From: Phytopythium helicoides
Taxonomy: Eukaryota; Oomycota; Peronosporomycetes; Pythiales; Pythiaceae
Reading direction: 5' to 3'
Assembly (NCBI GenBank): GCA_024867545.1
Contig: JANFNE010000021.1
Span: 62,001 to 126,000, forward strand
Length of the DNA: 64,000 nt
The notes below the pieces were generated by a model. The model was not told the origin of the DNA. It worked only from the letters and a program-made list of their open reading frames with translations, and made no database searches. The position numbers and the translations under genes are program-made. The stretch's first letter is position 1. Every line of letters begins with the position of its first letter. This document shows positions 41,006-52,900 of this stretch, piece after piece.

Positions 41006-44000
41006 TCACTGCTGGCTGATTGATTCTTCCCAGCCAAATGGCCGCTCGTATGTGCTCTCACCACTCTCGTGGTTGTAAAAGTACTCATATCCGTTGTCGT
41101 CAACGTACCGCGTCCAGTTTCTAGTCACTGGTTTGTCCCCAAGAGAAGAAATTAGTGGCGAAAACACTCCTGCAGGCGGTTCGTACGAATTCTCGCGAGT
41201 ATACGAATTGAAGAACCACTCACGCCCGGAAGTATTGTCGACGTAGTGCTCCCAAGCCCCTACCGACTCGACAGGATTCCGGAACGGATATGTTCGAAAT
41301 GCCCACCCATTGCGATCGTCTTGGACCAGCTCCGTCGACCAACGAGAAGGAAATTCGTCCTTGGCGTAGTCCATGCGCTTTCCATTCGCATCCAGAAGCA
41401 CGCGAAAACCGTGCATTCGCCGGCGTCCGCCCGCATGGACTCGGGCCCAGCACTTATGGAGTCAATACAACGGGTTAGATCGTGATCTCATTACAACAAT
41501 TCACTTCTCTGGAAACGACGTACCGGCGTACAGAACCACTCACCACAATCGCGACATTCAATGTCTGCTGTTGCCATAGACGATAGTTCTGTTTGTCATT
41601 CATCTTGGCAATTAGATTGTTGTGGATGTTCGGATACCGCAAAGAAGCTGGTGTACCGCAGTTACCACACAGTGGCACAGGTAGTAAATCCAGCACATCT
41701 TGAGGTTTCCGGAGCCGAACTTCACCCGTCTCGATGTTCTATCGACATACCCCAATTCTACAGTGAGCTCCAGTCTTTTATGTCCAAATGTAACAGCACA
41801 TACATAGTAAAAGCACGGAGGGCCATCGCCGTCCTGCTCCACCATCTTCCAGCGTGCTTTCTTTCTCGCTAGACGAAGGGCAGCAACTTGTCGGCGTGCA
41901 CGTTGCCCACGAATATGAGCTTGTACTTTGGAAACGGCAGCATACAGTTTCCTTGCAGCGCGAACAATCTCCTCCATCCTTGCCTCGCGCTCTTTTCTTG
42001 CTATAGCCTGCTCTTTTCGTGCTCTCCATCTTCGTTGGACGCGGGAAGCTGCATCATGAGCTCGCCGTATGGCGTCTTCACGAGCCAGCCGAAGCATTCG
42101 TCCAGCTAAAATGCCTTGCCGGCGTTTCCAGGCTGATTGTAGCCGCACAGCCGCATCAAATTCACGCTTTGCAGATTGCGCAGCTATCAGTAATGCATCG
42201 GTTCGGCGCCGTAGACATGATTTCCACCAACGCTGCACCTGGTATGCAGCAGAATTGTAGCGAGCCAATGATTTTCGCAGTTCCAGCATGTCCTGCCTGG
42301 CTCGACGGCCACGCCAAACACGCTGAACAAGCAGAATTGATTTCTCCTGAAGCTGTTGGTATTCCTTAAAGGACTCTCGGCGTTTTGCAGTGACCTTGCG
42401 TGCTATCCGCGCACGGAATCGTGTCTGCAGCGTCACGGCGGCTTTGTATTCACGAAGCACTCGCGCGTTGTGAGCTGATCGAGTTAGGGGAACTACATAC
42501 CTCCTAGCGAAGTGGCCCCGCCATATGCGCTGAATAAGTGTTGACGCTCGTTTTTGTCGTTCGCGAGTCAGTCGAATCTTTTCACGTGCATTGAATAGAC
42601 GAGAGCGCAATTTGCATAGGCGATATGCTAGTTGTACGGTTCTCGCAGCGTTTTGTTGAGCTATTTCCCTTCGGATGCGCCGATTTTCCGCCAGGATACG
42701 TGCGTCACACCGCTCCCGATACCGGGTTTGCACTCGCACGGCTGCATCCGTCTCTTTTCGACGCTGGAGTGTTCGCAATGCAGCGAGCTTTCGAGCTTGT
42801 CGACCGCGGAACGCACTTTGAAGGCGTAATGCAACCCAACGAGCAAGTGCTTCTTCTCGCAGTATTGCTGTTCGCTTTCTCGCCTGTCGGGCTCGAAACA
42901 ATGACTGTATGCGAGTTGCCGCACGCCAGCAGTCTCCGTAGTCCTCTAGTACTATCCAATCGCTCGCTCGCTCGATGGGAACGACACCACGAGACTCAGT
43001 TGTTATTCTCAATTCACCGAACTTCCAGTTGCTAGCAAGTGCGACTAGAGACGCATCCATGATTGAAGCGCATCTTGTGACATCTAGGAAAATCAGCCGT
43101 GAACAATACACTGCAAGCCACGCAACAGCAGTATCAGAGACAAACTGGAGTCCTCGGAGCCAAAGGCGCTGCAACGTGACTTGCTTTCGTTGACGCATGA
43201 GATTATTTCTAGAGGTTGATAACGATTCCGATCGACTTGGATCAAGAAGTGCAAGGATTCCAAAATCCGATATCCGGAAACAACCAGATAAGTCGAGAGT
43301 TCTCAACTGCGTTCTTCGACCGAGCGATTGCAGAGTCGAGTCGGACATATTTCGGCAGCTTCCAAGTCGTAATGATTGCAGCGACAGCAGGTGACTGTCC
43401 AAAGTAAATGCATCATCACCGATCAGTACGCACCCACCCAAATCGAACGACTCGAGCTGAGGACAGGAGGAGAGTACTGCTCGCACGCCCACGCTTGTTA
43501 CATATCGATTGCATCCACGGACGCTAATCTCAAGTAAATGGCGACTCGCTCCATGTGTTTCCACCTGCACCGACAAGTACTGGTGTAGCGTTGGTCCGGA
43601 CGCAAGTGCAAGCAGTGATCGATCTCCGACACTCCTGCAATTGGCTAGAGATATACGTTTGAGACCCGAGCACAAAGCAGCAAGGGCTGCTATCCCATCC
43701 ACTGGTTGGGTTGGTGCCTCGCCATCCTCCATCCCCATCAACATTGGTGTTGCGACGCGCTCGTCTTCGTCGGAAAGGAGTGGAAGTGCTTCAGCAGCGA
43801 TCTCTACTAACCTTGGACATCCGCGAGCGACGTGGCGTAGTCCACGTGCTGTGATTCGAGAGCACTCACTTATCACCAAATTCTCGAGCTGCGGTAGATT
43901 CTCACCTACGGCGCGCATTCCGAGGTCGGTCACTTTTACACATCGGCCAAGGTTCAGTAGCGTGATACCACGCGATCGTTCGACTAGCCAGCTAATCCCG

Positions 44001-45230
44001 ACATCTGACAGCGCAGAGCAACCCGCCACATTGACGATTCTTAAAGCCGCAAAAGCTGATCCAAGTGCTAGGAGCGTCGTATCTGTAACCTTATATGGCA
44101 GCTCGCGACGTGACAAGTCCAAGTCCTCCAGACATCCACCTAGAAGCGAGCCACTCGCACCACTCTGGTTGTTCGAAAAGGCGACAAGCCCAGAATCAGA
44201 CAATTGAGGGCAGTCGGCGACTTTGAGCGATCGAAGGGCTCGGCACGCGCGCGGGAGCTCATGCAATATTGCATCTGATACACCTGGGCATTTTGAACAG
44301 GCAAGGCGCTCGAGATGTGGGGAGCCCCGGATGGCGACAAGCAGCGCAGACTCGGGCACACGAACACAGCCGGAAATGTCCAACTCTGCTACAAAATGTT
44401 AAACTCATGGAGATAGCTTATTCGTGTTTTCGAACCAACGCACCACGAAGGGGAAGTCGATGCTCTCCAATTGCACGCAGAGAGGCTGCAGACAACAGCG
44501 GGAGTTGTGCGAGACCTAACGCGCGTAAATTGCGACAATTGGCCACGATGTGGAGCACGCCCGCATCTGATATCTAGTCAAAAGTAAATGCACGGAACTC
44601 AGAGTACAAAACGGAGTGGCGTCCAATCTACCTGGTTGACGCGGGAGATATCTAGTCGCCTTAGTTCAGGGAAGGCCTTGGAGATTGTCCATGCTGCACG
44701 GTTTGTCAACTGCTCGATTCAGTTGGTTTCTTTGTTCATAGGTTAATTTTTGTGATTGATGTACCTGACTGGCACCAACAAGGTTCAAGGCAACGAGAGT
44801 CGTTGAAGTTGATGGGATGGATATCTTTGCTGGTGCAGACGACGCGCGAACAACGTCTGCGACCTGGTTGCTTTCTGGAAGGGTAGAACGAGCAGCAAGC
44901 CGCTCGATGCAAGAATCAGTCGCAACCATTGACCAAGTCTGTATCGATTCAAGAAAGTCAGGACGAAAACACAACGCCGTAGCCACCTGTAACAAGACCG
45001 ACCGATAGGTCAATGTCAGAGCCCATAAGAACCTCTCGCGGGAGCTCCTGGTACGCAAATTTCGGCTGCAGCTCTTCCACTCCATCGTAGCCACGCTGCT
45101 TGCCTCGTGTTGACTCTTTCCTTCTAGGGGAGGATTGCTCTCTTGAGCTCAATCGACTGTCAGCAGAAAGCTTGGCCAACCGTAGCGGAACTGCTTTCCG
45201 CCGCTTATCATGCTTCCTGACACTGCCCAT
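41006..45230 (-). CDS. F-box-like/LRR, IQ-motif, zinc-finger and WW-domain protein
   Basis: The start at 45230 (MGSVRKHDKRRKAVPLRLAK) leads to an F-box-like stretch (ELPREVL, then SVLLQVATALCF after a one-base shift near 45030). About 14 AMN1-type leucine-rich repeats follow (LTNRAAWTISKAFPELRRLDIS, ISDAGVLHIVANCRNLRALGL). About eleven IQ motifs come next (IQSLFRARQARKR, IQRIWRGHFARRY, VQRVWRGRRARQD and others), which usually bind calmodulin. A WW domain (CFYYNIETGEVRLRKPQ), a B-box-like zinc finger (CGNC ... CRDCGEWFCTPCW ... HAGGRRRMH) and two more WW domains (YFYNHESGESTYERP) finish the protein. 3' introns are 41739-41803, 41589-41656 and 41453-41523; another is 44389-44443, with more upstream. 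The product exceeds 1,200 residues. It is likely a calmodulin-regulated scaffold, perhaps flagellar or ubiquitin-linked (inference). Confidence 0.75.
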
Positions 45231-45454
45231 TCGAACGCATGTGCAAAAGCAAGAGTTTGTTGTTCAACTTTTGCTATCTTAAAAATAGTGGCTCACTCGA
45301 AAACTGCTTATGGACACTGGCACTTGGTCTGTTGGGAGTCGACGAAGAGTATGCGATGCCCGCTTGATGCTCTCCCTCCCCTCTCGTCTGTGCCGCGCCT
45401 TAATGCTCGATTTACAAGCGACCCGGACACCTTTGCTGTGGTTGGATGCTACAA

Positions 45455-47464
45455 TTATGTCCGTGACAGCGAAATACTCTCGAACGATGAATGCCGCGGG
45501 ATGTTGGTGATGTCAACGCCTTGGCTGTCGAAAACGGCACCATCCAGGAGTTCGTCGTCTGCATCAAACCGTACCATACCAAACTCCATCCACTGCATCA
45601 CGACCACGTAGCCGATAATGTTGAGCAAGCTCAATGCGCCAAGCGTGTAGTACATGTACTCGAAGTGGCCGTGGTTCAGATTGTCCGTGATGTAGTGGTC
45701 GAACAGGAGCGTGAACGTCGACGTCAGGTTGCTGCCCATCGCCACCATGAACAAGTTGATCGCCTGACAGGTGCTCTTCAGGTACACGGGCACCTCCGTG
45801 TAAAACAGCTCGTACGCTGTCACGTTGATCAGGCACTCGGCAACTGCAATGAACACATACATGGGAATAGCGTATGCCCACGAAATGTCATTCATCGGCT
45901 GGTCCGAGCCTTTGTTGTTGATTGTCGTGACCGTCCCGTTCGGGTAAACATACTCGAGCTCGCCGGCATCTCTTCGAATCATCTCGAACACGCCCGACCA
46001 GATCATTGTCAGCATGGCAACAATAAGGCCGGTCAGTACCTTGCCAAACGCGCTAGGAGGTCGCCCGAACGTCTTGCGGTACAGCGGATAGACGAATCCA
46101 TCCAGCACCGGGATGAGCAAAATGATAGTTAGCGGATCGAAGATACCAAGACTCGCGCCGGGAACCTGGATTGCCTCTGTGTCAGTGTGGTTATCGGCGC
46201 CAAGGCGCAAATCACACTGCTGCGCAATGGACTGAAAGTTGGCATCAAGCTGATCGTACGCGCACTCCCACATGATCATGAAGCACGCGAATGGCAGGAT
46301 ACGGATCACCATCTTGATTTCGTCCACCGTCTCATCATTGTACTTGCCGCCATTTGACGCCTTGGATTTGTCCATGTACGCAGTAGTCATGCCATACCGG
46401 ATCCAAGCGTACATGCCGAAAACGCAGCAGATTACGACGAGGTAAGACACGTACTGGCCGACGGCCCATGTGTCAGCGAGGAACGACGCGAACAAGTTGA
46501 TAGGAAACGCCGTCACGAAGGCGATGAAGCCGTAGTAGAGCATACGCGCCTCGAAGCTGTACGCGCAGTTACCCATGACTATCGAGCACAGCTGCGAGAG
46601 CGCGCTGTCCTGCGGCGCGAAGTGCACGTAGCGTCCACTACCAAGGAGGAAAATGACGTACGCGAAGACCATGATGCCGCCGCAGACGAAGAACGTGGCA
46701 AAGTAACCATACTCGGAGGAAATCGCTCCCGAGCCATCCACACACAGCACAGAGAGGTAGCCGTACGAGAAGATGGCTCCGAGGTTGATGACAATGTAAA
46801 AGTAGCTGAAGAAATGCTCCTTCTGAGTGACCTCATTGGGATCATTGGGGTCGAACTGGTCGGCGCCGAAGGTGATCACATTGGCCTTGATGGCGCCCGT
46901 GCCTACGGCGACGCCGCAGAAGAGGCCGACATGGCAAAGGATGTTGGCGACGAGGTGGTTGTCGTTCTCCGAGAGCATGTAGGTTGGGTAGGCCGACACG
47001 GTGAGTAGGAACGCGCCAACGGTGTACCAGACGCCAAAGACCCATAGTGTCTTGAATCGGCCCCACTTTTCGTCGGCGATGTAGCCGCCGAGCAGCGGCG
47101 AGAGGTAGCAAATGGAGGTCCATGTGCTCTTGAGCGAGTTGGATCCGACCTGCGACCATCCGAGGTTGCCCATGAAGTTCTTGAGACCCTGGTTGATGCC
47201 GTAGTAGCTGACGCGCTCTGCAAACTCGAGCAGCAGGATGAAGGAGCAGACGTGCAGCAGCACGTTCTTGAAGTGCCGGTTGCGCTGCTCCCAGGGGCCT
47301 TCAATGAAGTACGACGACGACGCGCTGGGCGTGCTGCCGGGTTCATCCACGCTGCTGGAGGTGAAGGGCGAGCCCACAGCCGACTTGCGTGCGCCGCGCG
47401 ACTGCGTGGACGACGCCCCGTGCGCCGCCGGCGGCGCGCTGCCGTTCATGCTGGCGATGGCCAA
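45455..47464 (-). CDS. POT/PTR family proton-coupled peptide transporter
   Basis: One uninterrupted exon of 669 residues. An unstructured Ser-rich N-terminus of about 55 residues precedes 12 membrane helices. Family motifs are present: ERVSYYGINQGLKNF (the E-x-x-ER-type region in helix 1), LGGYIADEKWGRFKT between helices 2 and 3, and the POT signature GAIKANVITFGADQFD with FFSYFYIVINLGAIFSYG. A later NGTVTTINNKG loop is probably extracellular. These carriers import di- and tripeptides (or nitrate and other solutes in plants) with protons. The C-terminal cytosolic tail holds several Ser residues. Start alternatives M1 and M6 are close together. Confidence 0.95.
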   Translation of the reverse strand: MAIASMNGSAPPAAHGASSTQSRGARKSAVGSPFTSSSVDEPGSTPSASSSYFIEGPWEQRNRHFKNVLLHVCSFILLLEFAERVSYYGINQGLKNFMGNLGWSQVGSNSLKSTWTSICYLSPLLGGYIADEKWGRFKTLWVFGVWYTVGAFLLTVSAYPTYMLSENDNHLVANILCHVGLFCGVAVGTGAIKANVITFGADQFDPNDPNEVTQKEHFFSYFYIVINLGAIFSYGYLSVLCVDGSGAISSEYGYFATFFVCGGIMVFAYVIFLLGSGRYVHFAPQDSALSQLCSIVMGNCAYSFEARMLYYGFIAFVTAFPINLFASFLADTWAVGQYVSYLVVICCVFGMYAWIRYGMTTAYMDKSKASNGGKYNDETVDEIKMVIRILPFACFMIMWECAYDQLDANFQSIAQQCDLRLGADNHTDTEAIQVPGASLGIFDPLTIILLIPVLDGFVYPLYRKTFGRPPSAFGKVLTGLIVAMLTMIWSGVFEMIRRDAGELEYVYPNGTVTTINNKGSDQPMNDISWAYAIPMYVFIAVAECLINVTAYELFYTEVPVYLKSTCQAINLFMVAMGSNLTSTFTLLFDHYITDNLNHGHFEYMYYTLGALSLLNIIGYVVVMQWMEFGMVRFDADDELLDGAVFDSQGVDITNIPRHSSFESISLSRT

Positions 47465-48336
47465 GCGCGAGCGCGTCCTATAATTAACCGCAGGCGCCGC
47501 GCTCGTGAGCCAGGCCGCGCTGCTCTGCTGTCAGCGGCGCGCGTTGCGAAGCTGCTCGTCGGGCGGTCGGGCGGCGAGCGGCGAGCGGCGGCGGCGGCGA
47601 GCGCTCGGCCTTTCTCCTCGGTGACTCGCGCGCAGTATGCGGAGGGGGCCGCTGCTCCCGTCGATTGTGTTCTCGGTTGCCTTGGAGGTAAGAACCGGGG
47701 GAGAGAAGGGGCGGGAGGCGGCGGGGAAACTACGCGGATGCGCATGAAGGGAGGTAGTAAATACGAATATAGTCGGATGGGACGGGGTATTTTCGCGAAT
47801 CAGGCTGCATAGAGCATAGGTTTTGCAGAAGTAGAGCCCGCGACAGCCAATCAGCGCCGCGCACTGCACGCAGTGTCACTCATGCGGTCGTCCCCTCGCT
47901 CCGGACGGGAGTCGTGGATGCAGCTGGAGGGACATACAGAGGGCTGTATGGGGGCGAATCCACTGGTTTTCCACGCAGAGACCTCGCGAGGCGCGCTGCT
48001 CCGACGCCACGCGAAGGTGGCGCCGTCCAGCGCTGTCACTTCGCATTGGCCAAGAGTGATACCGCGGCAATCGGACGCTCGGTGTACAGTACCGCAACTG
48101 TCGGGCGATGGTGATGCGGTTCAGCAGCAGCTTGGCAGACGGGTCTGAACATCCCGCATTGTTTCAAATATAGCCAGTATCATATGTTTAACATGCGTTT
48201 CACCTCCTAACTATTCGTAATTGTGTGTTTACTTTATTTAAAACGTATCAATTACATATATAGTATTTTGTCTACTTCTATTTTACGATGCGTGTCAGCC
48301 GGCGAGAAAAAAGGAAAAGGAAACAAACGGACGTGG
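47465..48336. other. Intergenic, no gene recognised
   Basis: GC-rich, Arg/Ala-biased frames near the POT start give way to AT-rich DNA at about 48140-48300, just before the next gene. A CCAAT box (agccaatcagcg, about 47846) could serve the POT promoter. Nothing else stands out. Confidence 0.35.
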
Positions 48337-49881
48337 ATGGCGAGACAGGTGGAGGCGGCGGTGGACGGCGGCGCGCTGCAGGCGACGCTGGGCGTGGCGT
48401 CGTCGGCCGCGAGCCTGGCGCTGCTGCCGTACGTGGCCGCGTACCACGCCACGTCGCGCGCGGTGTCGGCGTCGAGGCACGCGGTGGCGTCCGCCTGGCA
48501 GGCGCCGCGCGAGTCGGAGGGCGGCGCGGACCTGTTCGGCGAGCGCTCCCGGCCGCAGGAGGTGCAGGAGGCCCGCTGCCCCATTGGCGCCGGGTTTCAG
48601 AACGAGAGCGACCTGTTCGGAGAGGCCCAGAGCGACGCCGATGACAGCGACGACGACGAGGAAGACGACGAGGAAGACGAGGAGGAAGAGGAGGCAGGAG
48701 GAGACCACTTCATCTCGACGGTGGTGATCGAGGAGTTGCCGCCGACCAAGAGCGACGAGCCCGGCGCCGTGGCCCAGCTGCTGTTCCTCCCTGTGCGGAT
48801 CGTCTCTTCGGGCGTCTCGACGGCAGTTGCGCTGCCCACACAGGTCGTCCACTACAGCGGACAGAAGCTCGCGGGTGCCGTGTCGACGTCGCAGTCGCTC
48901 GCGTCCTCAGCCATCGTCGCGTCCACTGGGCTCGTCGCACGCACGTCGATGCACGTCGCGAGCGGTGCGTTGTCGACGGCGGCGTTTACTGCCAACAAGC
49001 TCACGGGCGCGGTCGGCACGTCTGTGCGCACGGTTCAGTATGTCATCCCGCCGTCCGTCTCGGCAGCAGTCTGGCAGGGCCTCGGTGCTACTGGCAGCGT
49101 GTCGGCGTCGGTCATCTCACATGCGATCGCAGTTCCCAGCTACAGGATGTTGCAGGTCATAGTCCCTGAGGTTTCGGTCTACTTTTCCGAACAAGATGCA
49201 GTGGCCAAGACCAAGGATATGGTGATGCTGCTCGTCAAGGTGCTCGGCCCGCAGAACGCGTTCCGGGTGCTCAAATTCACGTATGAGACCATCAACAGTG
49301 AGGAGGCACACGACGCGTTTTTGCTTTGCAAGGATGTGGCGCGGGAGGCGCTCGATGGAGACAACTACCGCAAAGCAGGAACGTCGATCAGCGACGCCAC
49401 GGGAGTAAGCACCCTCGCTCCAGTGGTGAAAGAGGTGTATAAGCTACTGCCATCGATCGATGAGATCCTTGACGCCGTTGCGTTTGTGGAGGACGTGTCG
49501 AAAGAAGTGACGCGATCGCTCAAGGAAAAGGAGCGTAAGTCGGACGACCGATTTGAGGTTCTTTCAAGTGACAGCGAAACGGAGGACAGCTCCATCTCCA
49601 CCGATGCCTTTGACGGCCCAGACGAGCTGGAGGAGGCTGAGCCGAAGGTCGCTGTTAATGATGATGTCGAGCTGATTGCTGGAGTGGTTACCTCTGACGA
49701 CAGCTGGGCGATCTCTAGTGAACACTTCGAAGCTGCTGACGCTTCCCTGCACGCCGCAGCGGATGTTGCGAACGAGTTTGTTGAGAGCGGCATCTCGTTC
49801 CTGTCGAGCATTTCCGACAGCCAAGAAGTGGCGTCGCTGTTCAATACGTTTGGAGACTTTCTGGACGTTCTCATCGAGTGA
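48337..49881 (+). CDS. Hypothetical acidic protein with repetitive Ser/Ala/Val helices
   Basis: I do not recognise a family. From the ATG at 48337 (MARQVEAAVDGGALQATLG) the 514-residue protein has an amphipathic, Ala-rich N-terminus. A long Asp/Glu tract (about residues 105-125) follows. A stretch of some 130 residues made of weak Ser/Ala/Val repeats comes next (VSSGVSTAVALPTQVVHYSG, LASSAIVASTGLVARTSMHVASG). Then there is a globular-looking region (VLGPQNAFRVLKFTYETINSEEAHDAF) and an acidic tail. The repeats recall amphipathic helices of lipid-droplet coat proteins, but that is only an impression. The frame stays open upstream to 48223 through AT-rich DNA that is probably 5' leader. No clear signal peptide. 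Confidence 0.7.
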   Translation: MARQVEAAVDGGALQATLGVASSAASLALLPYVAAYHATSRAVSASRHAVASAWQAPRESEGGADLFGERSRPQEVQEARCPIGAGFQNESDLFGEAQSDADDSDDDEEDDEEDEEEEEAGGDHFISTVVIEELPPTKSDEPGAVAQLLFLPVRIVSSGVSTAVALPTQVVHYSGQKLAGAVSTSQSLASSAIVASTGLVARTSMHVASGALSTAAFTANKLTGAVGTSVRTVQYVIPPSVSAAVWQGLGATGSVSASVISHAIAVPSYRMLQVIVPEVSVYFSEQDAVAKTKDMVMLLVKVLGPQNAFRVLKFTYETINSEEAHDAFLLCKDVAREALDGDNYRKAGTSISDATGVSTLAPVVKEVYKLLPSIDEILDAVAFVEDVSKEVTRSLKEKERKSDDRFEVLSSDSETEDSSISTDAFDGPDELEEAEPKVAVNDDVELIAGVVTSDDSWAISSEHFEAADASLHAAADVANEFVESGISFLSSISDSQEVASLFNTFGDFLDVLIE

Positions 49882-49929
49882 TAGGCAGCAGAAGTTTGTT
49901 CAACCGAGAGTAGCTTGTATTTATTTCGA

Positions 49930-52900
49930 TCAAGAAAATGGCGCTAGCGCCTTGAGCTGCCACTCGGTTTCGGCCAGTGAATCTTCCCCATCCTTGGCAT
50001 TCTCTATGTTTGATGTCGGTGGCGGCATATCGACATGGACACGCTTTTCGAACGAGGCAAGCTGAGTCTGCAGCTTTTGGCCAAGCTTTGCATGTCCAAA
50101 GAAGACAAGCATCTCCAAGAGCTCTTTCACTTCTTTCCGAAGAGCGTTGCTCGGTTGTAGTTCTAGTAGTTGCTGAGTCACATATGCCTCTTCCTCAGCG
50201 CTGCCTTGCTTCATGCGGTTTCGACGCTCTCGCCTTGAAGGCATCCCGCCCTTGTGTTTGCCCTTTGACTTTGATGCAGCAGCACCTTCCTGCAAGGCCT
50301 GCGTAGCGTAGAAGTGGCTTGCTGTTGCCCTTGCCAGTGACTGCATCGCGAAATTACCGATACTGTGTGCACTGTTGTGGCTGCCCACAGAGCTCATGGA
50401 TGCACTCGACAGTGCACTCGATGCAGCACTCGAAATGAGGCTCTGTGCATCACTTTCAGTATCGTCTCCGTCTTCTCCGTTTCCCCAGCGCCGACCGTCG
50501 ATACCATGCAGCCGAAACAACCGTTTCTGGGTCTGAATCACGTCAAGTCGTTTCCAGTGCTTGGCATAGGCCGCTTCTTGCGTTTGCAGATCCTCCAGCA
50601 GGTCGTCACAACTCTGAGTTACACCAGGCTCGATGTCTGTTTCAACGAGGTCTGCACGATTGTGCAGTAATGCCAGACGCAGCGCCTCCTGCCATTGCTT
50701 GTGCGTGACAAGCAGCGCTACGGCTTCGTCGAGGTCATCGCAGTACTCCGCATACACCTGAGCAATCTCGAGGATATCTTTGACACTGCTTTGATGACTA
50801 AGCATGTCTTCTGCAATTCGGTATGCAAACTGCCGAACTTCGTCTTTGCCTTGCTTAGATCGAACCGCTAGCGAGATCGCAATTTTCCACTCTCTTGCCA
50901 GAGCGAAAGCACGTTGCGCATCACTTACAGCCGAAGCCGCAAGGTAGACAAAGCCAGCATCTGAAAACAGCTTTTCGCCCTCCAAATGCTGTCCATACAG
51001 CAATGAGAGGCGCCTGCGCAAATCCGGCAGATCATGGAATATTGCCAGCGATTCAGTGTACAGTGTCGCGCGCGCAACTAGTGATTCAATTTGACCCTCG
51101 AGTTCTTCCACACGTTCACGCTGTTGCCCTTGAATCGCGTCTCGAACCAACGTGTTCAAATGACCGAGAGCGTTTTTAAATCGGTGCAAGTGCAAATCGA
51201 TGCGAAGCTTTCGCTCATTCACGTTGTGAGTGGCTGCGAGTTCATCCAACAGCGGAGCATACGATCGTGGGTCTCGATCAGAAAAGGCAGCAACTTGACG
51301 CACGAGAGACAGATCGTATGTTCCCAGGGCCTCGTCAAACATAGTGTCGGCACTTGTGAGTACCACGAGGTGCTTCAGGGCCACTCGTTTTCGCTGTTGA
51401 TGCTTTTGGCTACGTTTGTCGCTCGTCAGCGCTTGAATCTTGCTCAGCGCCGTGGAGAACTGAGGTGGCGTGTGCTTGACGGCACAGGTCAGAAATGGAA
51501 GTAGTAGTGCATCCACACAGTGATCGTCGTCTCGGCTAACTTGCTCAAGCCGCGCTCCGATAACGTCCATAAGCGCGGTACAAATCGCATTGACCTTCAT
51601 ATCATCACGGATCACGCCTGTACCGATCTGTTCATCGCTAGCAGGGTCGAAGGCGCGGAACTGCGGCTCATACTTGGTGCGCCACACATCAACAGGATGC
51701 AAGTTTGTTGCAAACAAGCACAATCGGTCGCTCACGACAGGTGCAGGCCGAGCGCTGAGCAGTCCAGACACCAAGCAGGCATCTATGTTGGCGAGGAACG
51801 CCGCGCGGTCATAGTCAACAAGCAAGTTCATATCGAGGCGGTGTGTTCGACAAAGCTCGAGCGCGGTCGCTAGCTCCCCACGGCGGGTGAGTCCCATCAC
51901 CAACGCTAGCACCAAGAGTCGGGGAGTGACGCATTCAAGGTTTCCTCGTGACATCTGGAGCACAACGCTTGCGCGATTGCCGATCACAGCTACTATCCGC
52001 GCACCTTGCTCAATCTTTCTTGCTTCAAGGTGAGAGGAACAGTCATCGACAAGCGACTTGAGTGGAATCATCCGTAGCTCGGCGTCACTTCCAACCGTCG
52101 TGCAAAGCAGAGTTGACGACACTGGACACAGACGAAACGAGGAGCAACCCGACACTAGGACCCTTGAGTTCACAAACAAACGAGCACTCCGCAGCTGAAG
52201 GCCGATAACAACGAGGTTGCCAGAGCGATCTGGGCAGCCAAAAGATGCGAAAACCTCGGGAGGCCTTGTGCGATGCGAAATTGGTGAGGCAACTGGAGTG
52301 ATTTCGCCATCCTTGGAAACATCGACAGTGTACATCGTCACCATTGTGAGCCTGTAGCACAACCGCAAGCGTTGCGTTCTCGGTGTCGGTACGACTAGAG
52401 GGATCAACCACGCTGCCACAGCACCGAACCGTCAAAGCAGGGTTGGAGATTGTGAAAGATCGGGCCGAATCTTTTCCAAGACTGAATGTTGCGATGCCAT
52501 GCGCGTCGTTCCATCCAGTCTTAACTCCTATAGTCACGGATTGTGTTGCGTTGTCGAATTTCATCCACAGCAAGCTCGAGAGTTTATCGCCACTCGAGGC
52601 GATATTTACAATATCTGGCTTGGCGCTCAAGTAGTCGTGAACAAGACAAGCTTCGCCAGTTGACAACAACCCGAGTAATGTCTCGGTCTGCTGGTCAAAT
52701 GCAACTGAGTTTACAGGGGCTGGAAATTCCACTGTGCGAAATGCCAACGGCGGTGGCACCATTGCTTGATGAAGTGGAGTCAGAAGTAGGTTCCGACCGT
52801 CAATTACAGCCGTGACGGCCAAAGACTTTGCGTGAGGAGGTCCATTTTTTCTAGCAACGAGCTCCTGACGTTCGACACTTGTTATATCCCAAGTGAACTC

